Under the pieces are notes generated by a model that was not told the origin of the DNA, did not search any database, and worked only from the letters and a program-made list of their open reading frames with translations. A stretch of 9,437 nucleotides of DNA from Candidatus Cardinium hertigii (GTDB lineage Bacteria; Bacteroidota; Bacteroidia; Cytophagales_A; Amoebophilaceae). Of the stretch, positions 1 through 5,754 are shown piece by piece (positions within the stretch are counted from its first letter, which is position 1; every line of letters starts with the position of its first letter). Made by a program: the position numbers and the translations under genes. The stretch lies in contig NZ_RARA01000027.1 of the NCBI RefSeq assembly GCF_003788695.1, forward strand, positions 1 through 9,437, in the 5' to 3' direction.

Positions 1-71
1 GATTATATGGAGTAAAAAGCTTAGCAAGAAAAGGAAAATTGCCTCTTTATAGCCCGTTTTTACGAAAATAA
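1..71 (+). pseudogene. Possible 3' tail of an ORF entering from the left
   Basis: In the frame that is open across the 4620/4621 junction, these bases encode about 22 residues beginning LYGVKSLARK and end at TAA 69-71, followed directly by a second TAA. The same bases at 4621-4691 form the tail of the 76-residue hybrid ORF. I see no family signature. It could be the end of a gene lying left of the window or simply chance open frame; the upstream DNA is not visible. Confidence 0.25.
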
Positions 72-279
72 TAAGGCTAACTCATACGAATCTGTCGCTA
101 AAAAACCTAAAAAGGGGAAAATATATATTTTAAAAATTTTATGCGGAATGTCGGAGATAAGTACTAATATGCATATTTTTGATCGTGTTTGTTATAAACA
201 GGCTATTGCACAATAGGCTAACAAAAGTTAGCCATTCATGGACTAATGGACAAGTAGAATGTATGAATCCTACCATTAT
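72..279. other. Intergenic region downstream of ruvC
   Basis: AT-rich spacer of 208 bp without a credible gene. It holds short perfect palindromes at 118-131 (AAAATATATATTTT) and 166-177 (AATATGCATATT), and the paired hairpins described at 202-233. The ruvC 3' end faces this region, so transcription of ruvC should end here. The copy at 4692-4899 is identical. Confidence 0.6.
202..233. terminator. Double hairpin downstream of ruvC, possible terminator
   Basis: Two small adjoining palindromes. One is CTATTG-CA-CAATAG. The other, at 216-233, is GGCTAAC-AAAA-GTTAGCC, a perfect 7-bp stem with a 4-base loop. They lie 46 bases or more past the ruvC stop. No T-tract follows on the minus strand, so a classical intrinsic terminator is not shown; it may be a weak or factor-dependent end, or a processing hairpin. 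Confidence 0.35.
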
Positions 280-837
280 TTAGGGCGCAGATACCATACA
301 ATTGGGATGATCCGCTACAAATTGTGACCAGCATCGAGACTTGGTAGGCGAGCATAGGCGTTGCTGGCTATGACATAAAGCTACCGCCAAAGCATCTGAA
401 GCATCGAACAAAGTGGATTTAGTGGATATATTTAACAGATGACCAACCATTGCAGCAACCTGTTGTTTTGAAGCAGCTCCATGGCCCGTAACGGCTTGCT
501 TTACTTTACGAGGCGCATATTCTGTAACAGGAATTTCACAAACTAACGCCGCTGCAATGGCTACTCCTTGTGCTCTGCCTAATTTAAGCATAGATTGTAC
601 ATTGGTACCATGGAAAATAGCCTCAATAGCTACTTCATCTGGACCATATTTTTGGAGCAATGCCATCATATGGGTATAGATATAACGCATTCGCAAGAGC
701 TGTTCTTTGTATGTTTTTAGCTGAAATACACCATATTTTATTAATTGTATGGAGCCAGCTCCATGCGTTTCTTGAATAATACCAAAGCCCATTCTTACGC
801 TTCCAGGATCTATTCCTAAAATAATTCTTCCGCCCAT
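280..837 (-). CDS. ruvC: Crossover junction endodeoxyribonuclease RuvC (copy 1)
   Basis: Holliday-junction resolvase: RuvC dimers cut four-way junctions symmetrically during recombination and replication-fork repair, together with the RuvAB branch-migration motor. The 185-residue length fits the family. The RNase H-like fold opens with the GIDPGS motif (D10), followed by E72 in the AIEAIF segment and the FDASDALAVALCH motif with D145 and D148. These are the four acidic metal ligands equivalent to D7, E66, D138 and D141 of E. coli RuvC, so the enzyme looks active. The LGRAQG segment at 86-91 is also typical. ATG at 835-837 is used; no Shine-Dalgarno motif precedes it, only an A/T-rich leader. 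No ruvA, ruvB or ruvX lies nearby. The gene stands alone, 297 bp from the GDSL gene. The sequence is identical to copy 2. Confidence 0.97.
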   Translation of the reverse strand: MGGRIILGIDPGSVRMGFGIIQETHGAGSIQLIKYGVFQLKTYKEQLLRMRYIYTHMMALLQKYGPDEVAIEAIFHGTNVQSMLKLGRAQGVAIAAALVCEIPVTEYAPRKVKQAVTGHGAASKQQVAAMVGHLLNISTKSTLFDASDALAVALCHSQQRLCSPTKSRCWSQFVADHPNCMVSAP

Positions 838-1134
838 ATGTTTGTTTAAAATATGCCCTTTTATTACAAATGCTAGCGCTTAAATTTATTCATTTGCCTG
901 AAAATGAGCATTATCTCCTACATACACTACATTTTTAAGGCTTCAAAACAGTAAATTATGCATTATAACGGATATGAAGATGGCAGCCTAAAATTTTCTA
1001 GTCACAGCTTTGTTCAAGGCGCATTTTTTATAAACTTACATTATTGCACTATTTCTAAATACGAACGCGAACAAATACGCATAGGCCACACCACTGAACG
1101 GATACTATATAGTACCATATAGCAAATCTTAGTA
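838..1134. other. Intergenic region between the GDSL gene and ruvC
   Basis: Spacer of 297 bp that should hold the ruvC promoter on the minus strand. Candidate signals of the Bacteroidota type are weak: a TTTTG at about 947-951 followed 19 bases later by TATGTAGG, and TAGCATTTG nearer the start codon. Both only approximate TTTG...TAnnTTTG. The half repeat element at 984-1104 fills the part next to the GDSL 3' end. A 12-bp palindrome TACTATATAGTA lies at 1103-1114. No small gene was seen. Confidence 0.5.
984..1104 (+). repeat. Half copy of the TATCCGTTCA repeat family (element A)
   Basis: Aligns with the right-hand 120 bp of element C (4221-4340). They share CAGCCT, then ACAGCTTTGTTCAAGGCGCA and a T-run, CTATTTCTAA, an ATAGG(C/T)CACAC segment and the terminal TGAACGGATA. 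The left half and the palindrome are missing, so only one arm (1004-1015, ACAGCTTTGTTC) remains. Orientation is the same as element C. An extra AACGGATA at 967-974 lies just outside its left edge and may be a leftover end from a second element. Confidence 0.8.
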
Positions 1135-2391
1135 TTAATCTAGGTCGATTTCTGCTAGCGATGTGGTTGCTACTTGTAAGTATGCTTCTGCTTCTTTATT
1201 TTCCTCAAATTTTGGTATTACATGCTCCAGTATATGATTTCCCAGCTTCTTATGTACTCCTCCAGTAGGATGAAAAGAATCAAAAAACACAGCATTATCC
1301 ATATTTTCTTTAGTACGTGGAGGCTTATAGGTAGCATGTATTGTCCCCCCTTGCGTCCATAGCGAAAAGAATTTCTGGGTGGAATTAAAATTATCTTCGA
1401 CATCTGTCACACCTGGATGCGTAGTATCATAGCCTTTTTTATCATATGCATTGATTATTTCTGTGCTCTGCTTAAAAAGATCAAATAGTAGGACTTGTAC
1501 CCCATACAGAGACCATTTTTTATTACAATCTCTTAGTATATCAATAATTTTTTGATTGATCGAAACTGTTAACGCTGTGGCCAATGCCTGTTTATTCGTT
1601 CCTACAAATTTTGGTATTAAACCTATATTTGGAGCATTAGCAACCACTATATGTGTTACGCCCTTTTCAGCCAAACGATTAATTGCATTTTTTAGCTCAT
1701 TAGCCGCACAATCAATAATTTTATTACCTTCTCTTTCGCCAGCGTCAAGGGCTCTCATAATATCATTTCCTAGAATCATAATGAAACATAGATCATCTTT
1801 TCCAAGGGATGGATTATGACGTATCGCAGCATCAATCTGTTTGCTTAACTGCAAATGATTCACAATCATACCATGCAGCAGATCATTCCCAGGCGTTGCT
1901 GCGGCCATGGCCGCAGCATAATTCGTGCCTGCTTTTTCCTTAATACCCTGGCTAAAAGGAAAGGAAAAGCCCACCGTTAAGGCAGGAAGGTTTAAACCAC
2001 TAACGACCCTTTCAAAGGTCAGGGGACCATTACTCAAGGATCTACTTTCATGAAAAATAGGAGAAAATACAATCTCTTTGTTACTAATTGTATTAAGTGC
2101 TGCAAGAAGCACCCCTTCATCAGAGAGACTATCTCCAAATACCATAGCGTTATGAAATAGCCTAATGCGGAGCTTTTGCTCATCACAAATGGGGGACTTC
2201 ACTGACATTTTTGCCAATACCTTATCCAAATCATCTATGGCATTGTCCGATTCTTGCTTCATGTTTAACGTTCCTTGCTTAGCACAACTACCTAACATAG
2301 TCATCATACAAATACAGCAAGAAATTATTAAATTTGGCATATACTTAATGCTAGGTCCTCTACGAAATAATAAAATTGATAGCTTGATCAT
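1135..2391 (-). CDS. Predicted GDSL/SGNH-family lipoprotein esterase or phospholipase (copy 1)
   Basis: A 418-residue serine hydrolase of the GDSL family, resembling the secreted lipase/lysophospholipase/thermolabile-haemolysin branch. Block I is FGDSLSDEG with nucleophile S88. SNGPLTFERV (120-129) and GTNYAAAMAAAT (155-166) match conserved stretches of that branch. Block III is LGND with N209, VVANAPNIGLIP lies at 249-260, and block V is DSFHPT with D371 and H374, which complete the catalytic triad. The N-terminus has a hydrophobic segment (about 19-34) and a lipobox-like LGSC with C36, so it is probably a lipid-anchored envelope protein. From M1 the n-region contains K3, R10, R11 and K16; starting at M18 would remove all positive charge, so M1 is preferred. 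Substrate is unknown; phospholipid or host-membrane action is inference. The gene stands alone between repeat elements A and B. Confidence 0.88.
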   Translation of the reverse strand: MIKLSILLFRRGPSIKYMPNLIISCCICMMTMLGSCAKQGTLNMKQESDNAIDDLDKVLAKMSVKSPICDEQKLRIRLFHNAMVFGDSLSDEGVLLAALNTISNKEIVFSPIFHESRSLSNGPLTFERVVSGLNLPALTVGFSFPFSQGIKEKAGTNYAAAMAAATPGNDLLHGMIVNHLQLSKQIDAAIRHNPSLGKDDLCFIMILGNDIMRALDAGEREGNKIIDCAANELKNAINRLAEKGVTHIVVANAPNIGLIPKFVGTNKQALATALTVSINQKIIDILRDCNKKWSLYGVQVLLFDLFKQSTEIINAYDKKGYDTTHPGVTDVEDNFNSTQKFFSLWTQGGTIHATYKPPRTKENMDNAVFFDSFHPTGGVHKKLGNHILEHVIPKFEENKEAEAYLQVATTSLAEIDLD

Positions 2392-2709
2392 ATTTAACTT
2401 TTTTTAAAGATTATAAGATTATAGGAATTTAATTTTAAATGTATCATTTATCTATAATTCCTTTATTGGGCATTTCCTGTATATATAAAAAAAACTTTAA
2501 AACAAGACTTCCCTTGCAAAAAATTTTTTTTATTGATTATATAGAATGTCAGCTGTATCGTCGATATTATTATAATAATATAATAAAATATTAATTTAAT
2601 ACATACTCTAATATAATACTATTTATTATGATATTACCGACATGTATCCGTTCAGTCGTATGGCCAATTAGAAATAGTGCAATAATGCAAGATCATAAAA
2701 ACGCGCCTT

Positions 2710-2839
2710 GAACAAAGCTGTGATTAGAAAAATTCAGTCTGCAAGGTATTAGAAAATCAGCCTGTTTGAGCCCAAGGCTGTAAGCCTGGGTGAGTTCTGA
2801 TTTTCAGCTTACAGACTGAATTTTTTAACAGCTTTGTTC
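2710..2839. repeat. 130-bp imperfect palindrome within element B
   Basis: Outer arms GAACAAAGCTGT (2710-2721) and ACAGCTTTGTTC (2828-2839) are perfect complements. Inside them, ATTCAGTCTG pairs with CAGACTGAAT, GAAAATCAG with CTGATTTTC, and at the tip CCCAAGGCT pairs with AGCCTGGG apart from a bulge. The result is a long, bulged stem on either strand, able to form a cruciform in DNA or a stable RNA hairpin that could end nfo transcription. Confidence 0.85.
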
Positions 2840-2845
2840 ACCAGC

Positions 2846-2892
2846 GCTTGATTTTTTTTGGCTACTTTTTTTGATCAAGCAAAAAAAGTAGC
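2846..2892. repeat. Hairpin with loop-complementary arm in element B
   Basis: GCTACTTTTTTT (2861-2872) and AAAAAAAGTAGC (2881-2892) form a perfect 12-bp stem around an 8-base loop, GATCAAGC (2873-2880). The loop is complementary to GCTTGAT at 2846-2852. The two pairings share the loop, so either alternative hairpins or an H-type pseudoknot are possible. On the minus strand the stem is followed by an A-tract, not a T-tract. On the plus strand no clear U-run follows. Confidence 0.75.
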
Positions 2893-3035
2893 TTTAAAAT
2901 AAGTAGTTTTTTTAAAAAAATGGATAAAATCATCAATATCTATAAAATATGGCTGCCACGCAAGTGAACGAATACGTACTATATCCATGTTTCTAGAGAT
3001 ATAACTGATGCCAAAATATACGATAAATTTATATA

Positions 3036-3917
3036 TCAATGCTCAGTGTTTTGTAAGTAAAAATGGTGCAATAGCTGTATTTCTTGCTTCCACATGGTAG
3101 TTCCATTTGGCGTTTCCAAATATTTAGGAAGTGAACGAAGTTTTGGGTGTTGCATTATGGCTTGAAAGCAAGCCATACCGATTGCTCCATTACCTAGGTT
3201 CGCATGTCGATCTTTTCGGGAGCCCATTGCACAGATTGAGTCGTTGACATGGAGCGCATAGAGATATTTTAGCCCAATTATAGCATCAAATTGGGCTAAT
3301 GTTTTTTCCCATCCAGCCAATGTGCGGATATCATATCCTGCAGCAAAGATATGACAGGTATCCATACAAACACCAATAGGCACTACGTGCTGAACTTTTT
3401 CAATGATATAAGCCAATTGTTCAAATGTATAGCCTACTGTGGAACCTTGGCCTGCAGTAGTTTCTATAAGCAGCCGTAAAACAGTATCTTGTGCAAAGAA
3501 TGCTTCTAATGTCCATAAACTTTCTACAATTCGGTCTAAGCAGGATGGAATAGATGCTCCAGTTGCAGCGCCTGGATGGAAGTTTAAATAGCTGATTTTT
3601 AAAGCTAAGCAGCGTTCTACTTCTGCGGAAAAAGCAGCACGGCTTTTGATTAATAAGCTTTCATTATTAGAGCCTAAATTAATTAAATAATTTGCATGGC
3701 TCATGATCTGGTTTATAAAAGTAGAGGCTAGGGTATGATACCAGCTATCCAATGCAGTTTGGCTCAACTGCCTCCCTTTCCATTGGAGCTGGTTACTTGT
3801 AAACAACTGTATGGTATTGGCATTTATAGCGTACCCTTCTGTTAATGCTTGGTGGAGTCCCCCTTGCGTAGAAGTATGGGCACCAATAAGTGGTATAGTG
3901 TTATTGCCTTTTTTCAC
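3036..3917 (-). CDS. nfo: Endonuclease IV, AP endonuclease (copy 1)
   Basis: Base-excision-repair enzyme that cleaves DNA 5' to abasic sites and removes 3' blocking groups; a three-zinc TIM-barrel protein. The 293 residues compare with 285 in E. coli Nfo. All nine metal ligands can be placed: H74 (SHANYLINLG), H114 (NFHPGA), E152 (IETTAGQG), D186 and H189 (CMDTCHIFAAGYD), H223 (LHVNDS), D236 and H238 (SRKDRHANLG) and E268 (YLETPN). The N-terminal GAHTST motif and NANTIQLFTSNQLQW are typical of the family. The start is GTG (3915-3917): an in-frame TAA lies two codons upstream and no ATG is near, so this start is well fixed. The gene is isolated between inverted repeat elements B and C. A 13-bp palindrome sits just upstream of the start. 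Confidence 0.97.
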   Translation of the reverse strand: MKKGNNTIPLIGAHTSTQGGLHQALTEGYAINANTIQLFTSNQLQWKGRQLSQTALDSWYHTLASTFINQIMSHANYLINLGSNNESLLIKSRAAFSAEVERCLALKISYLNFHPGAATGASIPSCLDRIVESLWTLEAFFAQDTVLRLLIETTAGQGSTVGYTFEQLAYIIEKVQHVVPIGVCMDTCHIFAAGYDIRTLAGWEKTLAQFDAIIGLKYLYALHVNDSICAMGSRKDRHANLGNGAIGMACFQAIMQHPKLRSLPKYLETPNGTTMWKQEIQLLHHFYLQNTEH

Positions 3918-3922
3918 TTTTT

Positions 3923-3935
3923 AGATACAGTATCT
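3923..3935. promoter_or_regulatory. 13-bp palindrome before the nfo start
   Basis: AGATAC-A-GTATCT is a perfect 6-bp inverted repeat with one central base, lying five bases upstream of the nfo GTG. The position would suit an operator or a translation-affecting hairpin. No regulator is encoded nearby, and short palindromes are common in AT-rich DNA. Confidence 0.3.
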
Positions 3936-4070
3936 GTTAAATAGATTATTTTGTTTTTTACCTTCAAAATATTGAATTTTACCCACTTTCCTTGTTCCAA
4001 AATATCCGTTCACTGGCGTGGCAGCCATATTTTATAGATTATAGCAAATTGCTAATATTTAATAAATAAA

Positions 4071-4116
4071 GCTACTTTTTTTGCTTGATCAAAAAAAGTA
4101 GCCAAAAAAATCAAGC
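4071..4116. repeat. Hairpin with loop-complementary arm in element C
   Basis: Stem GCTACTTTTTTT (4071-4082) and AAAAAAAGTAGC (4091-4102), with loop GCTTGATC (4083-4090). ATCAAGC at 4110-4116 can pair with the loop. This is the same arrangement, inverted, as at 2846-2892. The surrounding spacer has diverged while both stems and the loop complement are kept. Confidence 0.75.
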
Positions 4117-4122
4117 GCTGGT

Positions 4123-4252
4123 GAACAAAGCTGTTGAAAATTTCAGTCTGAAAGCTGAAAATCAGAACTCGCCCAGGCTTGCAGCCTTGGGCTCAAACAA
4201 GCTGATTTTCTACTAGCTCTCAGCCTGAAATTTCCTAATCACAGCTTTGTTC
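4123..4252. repeat. 130-bp imperfect palindrome within element C
   Basis: Arms GAACAAAGCTGT (4123-4134) and ACAGCTTTGTTC (4241-4252) enclose a bulged stem: AAATTTCAG pairs with CTGAAATTT, GAAAATCAG with CTGATTTTC, and the tip is CCCA-GGCT against AGCC-TTGGG. It has the same overall length as the palindrome in element B although the inner sequences differ. This indicates that the pairing is what has been kept. Confidence 0.85.
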
Positions 4253-4460
4253 AAGGCGCATTTTTTACGAACTAGTATTATTATGCTATTTCTAATTGGT
4301 GTGAACACAGATACGTATAGGTCACACGACTGAACGGATACCATCGGTATGCATAATTAAGATACAATAGGAAAGCATCAGTAATTACTTTTTATATTTT
4401 AGTAGTAGCAACCAAATTTATATATTCCTACACTATTATGCTTCAATATAGTAAGCCGCT

Positions 4461-4691
4461 ATGACCAGTAACCTAAAACATGATGCGTTAATAAAAAAAA
4501 TTTTAACCAACCCAGTAGCTGCACAGGAGTTTTTAGAATACTATTTACCAGCTGATTTTAAGACTATAGTAGATTTAACAAAAATTACTATAGAAAAAGA
4601 ATCTTTTGTAGAAGAGGATCGATTATATGGAGTAAAAAGCTTAGCAAGAAAAGGAAAATTGCCTCTTTATAGCCCGTTTTTACGAAAATAA
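4461..4691 (+). pseudogene. Rpn-type nuclease/transposase gene truncated by the duplication junction
   Basis: Codons 1-53 are identical to the Rpn-family (PF04754, recombination-promoting nuclease / putative transposase) gene at 9081. Recognisable family features are HDALIKKILTNP at 7-18 and the AQEFLEYYLP segment at 21-30. After EED (51-53) the frame crosses the 4620/4621 join and gains 23 unrelated residues starting RLYGVKSLAR before TAA. The hybrid of 76 residues lacks D60, E80 and Q82 of the PD-(D/E)XK active site seen in the longer copy, so it should be catalytically dead. If the junction is an assembly artefact, this hybrid does not exist. Confidence 0.85.
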
Positions 4692-4899
4692 TAAGGCTAA
4701 CTCATACGAATCTGTCGCTAAAAAACCTAAAAAGGGGAAAATATATATTTTAAAAATTTTATGCGGAATGTCGGAGATAAGTACTAATATGCATATTTTT
4801 GATCGTGTTTGTTATAAACAGGCTATTGCACAATAGGCTAACAAAAGTTAGCCATTCATGGACTAATGGACAAGTAGAATGTATGAATCCTACCATTAT
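4692..4899. other. Intergenic region between the truncated Rpn-type gene and ruvC copy 2
   Basis: Duplicate of 72-279, with the CTATTG and GGCTAAC hairpins at 4822-4853. The truncated Rpn-type ORF (plus) and ruvC (minus) converge here, so both transcripts would end in this 208-bp gap. Confidence 0.6.
4822..4853. terminator. Double hairpin downstream of ruvC copy 2, possible terminator
   Basis: Identical to 202-233. Here it lies between convergent genes, where a bidirectional hairpin terminator would make sense, but no T-tract is present on either side. Confidence 0.35.
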
Positions 4900-5457
4900 T
4901 TAGGGCGCAGATACCATACAATTGGGATGATCCGCTACAAATTGTGACCAGCATCGAGACTTGGTAGGCGAGCATAGGCGTTGCTGGCTATGACATAAAG
5001 CTACCGCCAAAGCATCTGAAGCATCGAACAAAGTGGATTTAGTGGATATATTTAACAGATGACCAACCATTGCAGCAACCTGTTGTTTTGAAGCAGCTCC
5101 ATGGCCCGTAACGGCTTGCTTTACTTTACGAGGCGCATATTCTGTAACAGGAATTTCACAAACTAACGCCGCTGCAATGGCTACTCCTTGTGCTCTGCCT
5201 AATTTAAGCATAGATTGTACATTGGTACCATGGAAAATAGCCTCAATAGCTACTTCATCTGGACCATATTTTTGGAGCAATGCCATCATATGGGTATAGA
5301 TATAACGCATTCGCAAGAGCTGTTCTTTGTATGTTTTTAGCTGAAATACACCATATTTTATTAATTGTATGGAGCCAGCTCCATGCGTTTCTTGAATAAT
5401 ACCAAAGCCCATTCTTACGCTTCCAGGATCTATTCCTAAAATAATTCTTCCGCCCAT
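4900..5457 (-). CDS. ruvC: Crossover junction endodeoxyribonuclease RuvC (copy 2)
   Basis: Second copy, identical in protein and DNA to 280-837: 185 residues with metal ligands D10, E72, D145 and D148 all present. Both copies keep the same 5' flank for more than 3.5 kb, so both should be equally expressed if the duplication is real. The 3' neighbour in this copy is the junction-truncated Rpn-type ORF. Two ruvC genes are not expected in a reduced genome, where this gene is normally single-copy, so the copy number itself deserves checking. Confidence 0.96.
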   Translation of the reverse strand: MGGRIILGIDPGSVRMGFGIIQETHGAGSIQLIKYGVFQLKTYKEQLLRMRYIYTHMMALLQKYGPDEVAIEAIFHGTNVQSMLKLGRAQGVAIAAALVCEIPVTEYAPRKVKQAVTGHGAASKQQVAAMVGHLLNISTKSTLFDASDALAVALCHSQQRLCSPTKSRCWSQFVADHPNCMVSAP

Positions 5458-5754
5458 ATGTTTGTTTAAAATATGCCCTTTTATTACAAATGCTAGCGCT
5501 TAAATTTATTCATTTGCCTGAAAATGAGCATTATCTCCTACATACACTACATTTTTAAGGCTTCAAAACAGTAAATTATGCATTATAACGGATATGAAGA
5601 TGGCAGCCTAAAATTTTCTAGTCACAGCTTTGTTCAAGGCGCATTTTTTATAAACTTACATTATTGCACTATTTCTAAATACGAACGCGAACAAATACGC
5701 ATAGGCCACACCACTGAACGGATACTATATAGTACCATATAGCAAATCTTAGTA
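5458..5754. other. Intergenic region between GDSL gene copy 2 and ruvC copy 2
   Basis: Identical to 838-1134. It contains half element A at 5604-5724 and presumably the promoter of this ruvC copy. No additional gene was seen. Confidence 0.5.
5604..5724 (+). repeat. Half repeat element A (copy 2)
   Basis: Duplicate of 984-1104, ending TGAACGGATA. With element C at 4003-4340 it forms a direct repeat of about 120 bp spanning the unit junction. This offers another site for unequal exchange that would remove the intervening ruvC. Confidence 0.8.

Larger units (their letters stand above)
2645..2974 (-). repeat. TATCCGTTCA repeat family, full element B
   Basis: A 330-bp element that begins TATCCGTTCAGTCG and ends AGTGAACGAATA, giving imperfect terminal inverted repeats of about 10-12 bp. 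Read on the minus strand it aligns with element C (4003-4340) over its whole length. Conserved blocks are ATATGGCTGCCACGC, the 2846-2892 hairpin, the 130-bp palindrome (2710-2839), CGCCTTGAACAAAGCTGTGATTAG and CCAATTAGAAATAG. It lacks about 20 bases found in C near the TATCCGTTCA end. No target-site duplication is visible. It has no coding capacity, so it is MITE-like or a REP/BIME-like structural repeat. Confidence 0.88.
2392..3035. other. Long intergenic region between nfo and the GDSL gene
   Basis: 644 bp with no credible gene. Bases 2392-2644 are extremely AT-rich and must hold the GDSL promoter on the minus strand. TATAAT-like and TACATTTA-like boxes occur there, but no convincing box pair at proper spacing. 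Bases 2645-2974 are repeat element B. Bases 2975-3035 are the short 3' flank of nfo. Confidence 0.6.
4003..4340 (+). repeat. TATCCGTTCA repeat family, full element C
   Basis: A 338-bp element running from TATCCGTTCACTGG to CGACTGAACGGATA. The terminal 10 bases are perfect inverted repeats. It is the inverted counterpart of element B across nfo and matches half element A in its right 120 bp. It contains hairpin 4071-4116, palindrome 4123-4252 and a small TAGCAA-A-TTGCTA palindrome at 4042-4054. No target-site duplication was found (left flank CCAAAA, right flank CCATCG). Confidence 0.88.
3918..4460. other. Divergent intergenic region between nfo and the Rpn-type gene
   Basis: 543 bp between two divergently transcribed genes, so it should contain both promoters. 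On the nfo side, a TTTTG near 3966-3970 (minus strand) followed about 20 bases later by a TATTTAAC-like box is a weak Bacteroidota-type candidate. Repeat element C occupies 4003-4340. Bases 4341-4460, an AT-rich leader, precede the Rpn-type ATG. No gene was seen. Confidence 0.55.
1..4620. repeat. Tandem direct duplication, copy 1 (4,620-bp unit)
   Basis: Base i equals base i+4620 throughout this interval: every 60-base line compared by eye is identical to the line 4,620 bases further on, including non-coding DNA. The unit holds ruvC, a GDSL lipoprotein gene, nfo, three members of a structured repeat family and the 5' part of an Rpn-type nuclease gene. The right edge is exact, because 4621 reads GATTA where 9241 reads TAAGG. 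The left edge may lie before base 1. Lack of any divergence in AT-rich spacers means either a very recent duplication, active homogenisation, or an assembly or circular-template artefact. Confidence 0.97.

Noticed and set aside
1218..1403. 61-codon minus-strand ORF (and its copy at 5838-6023)
   Set aside because: Lies wholly inside the GDSL gene in another frame of the same strand, with no family features; a shadow of the real gene.
1556..1819. 87-codon plus-strand ORF (and its copy at 6176-6439)
   Set aside because: Antisense to the middle of the GDSL gene, which has a full set of catalytic motifs; no independent evidence for coding.
2165..2407. 80-codon plus-strand ORF (and its copy at 6785-7027)
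   Set aside because: Antisense to the 5' end of the GDSL gene including its signal peptide; hydrophobic content simply mirrors the sense strand.
2640..2980. Target-site duplications around repeat elements B and C
   Set aside because: Compared flanks of both elements (GACATG versus CGTACT; CCAAAA versus CCATCG) and found no direct repeat, so a recent transposition is not shown.
3918..4002. Firm Bacteroidota-type promoter (TTTG / TAnnTTTG) for nfo
   Set aside because: A TTTTG box is present on the minus strand, but the downstream box matches the consensus poorly and the background is too AT-rich to be convincing by eye.
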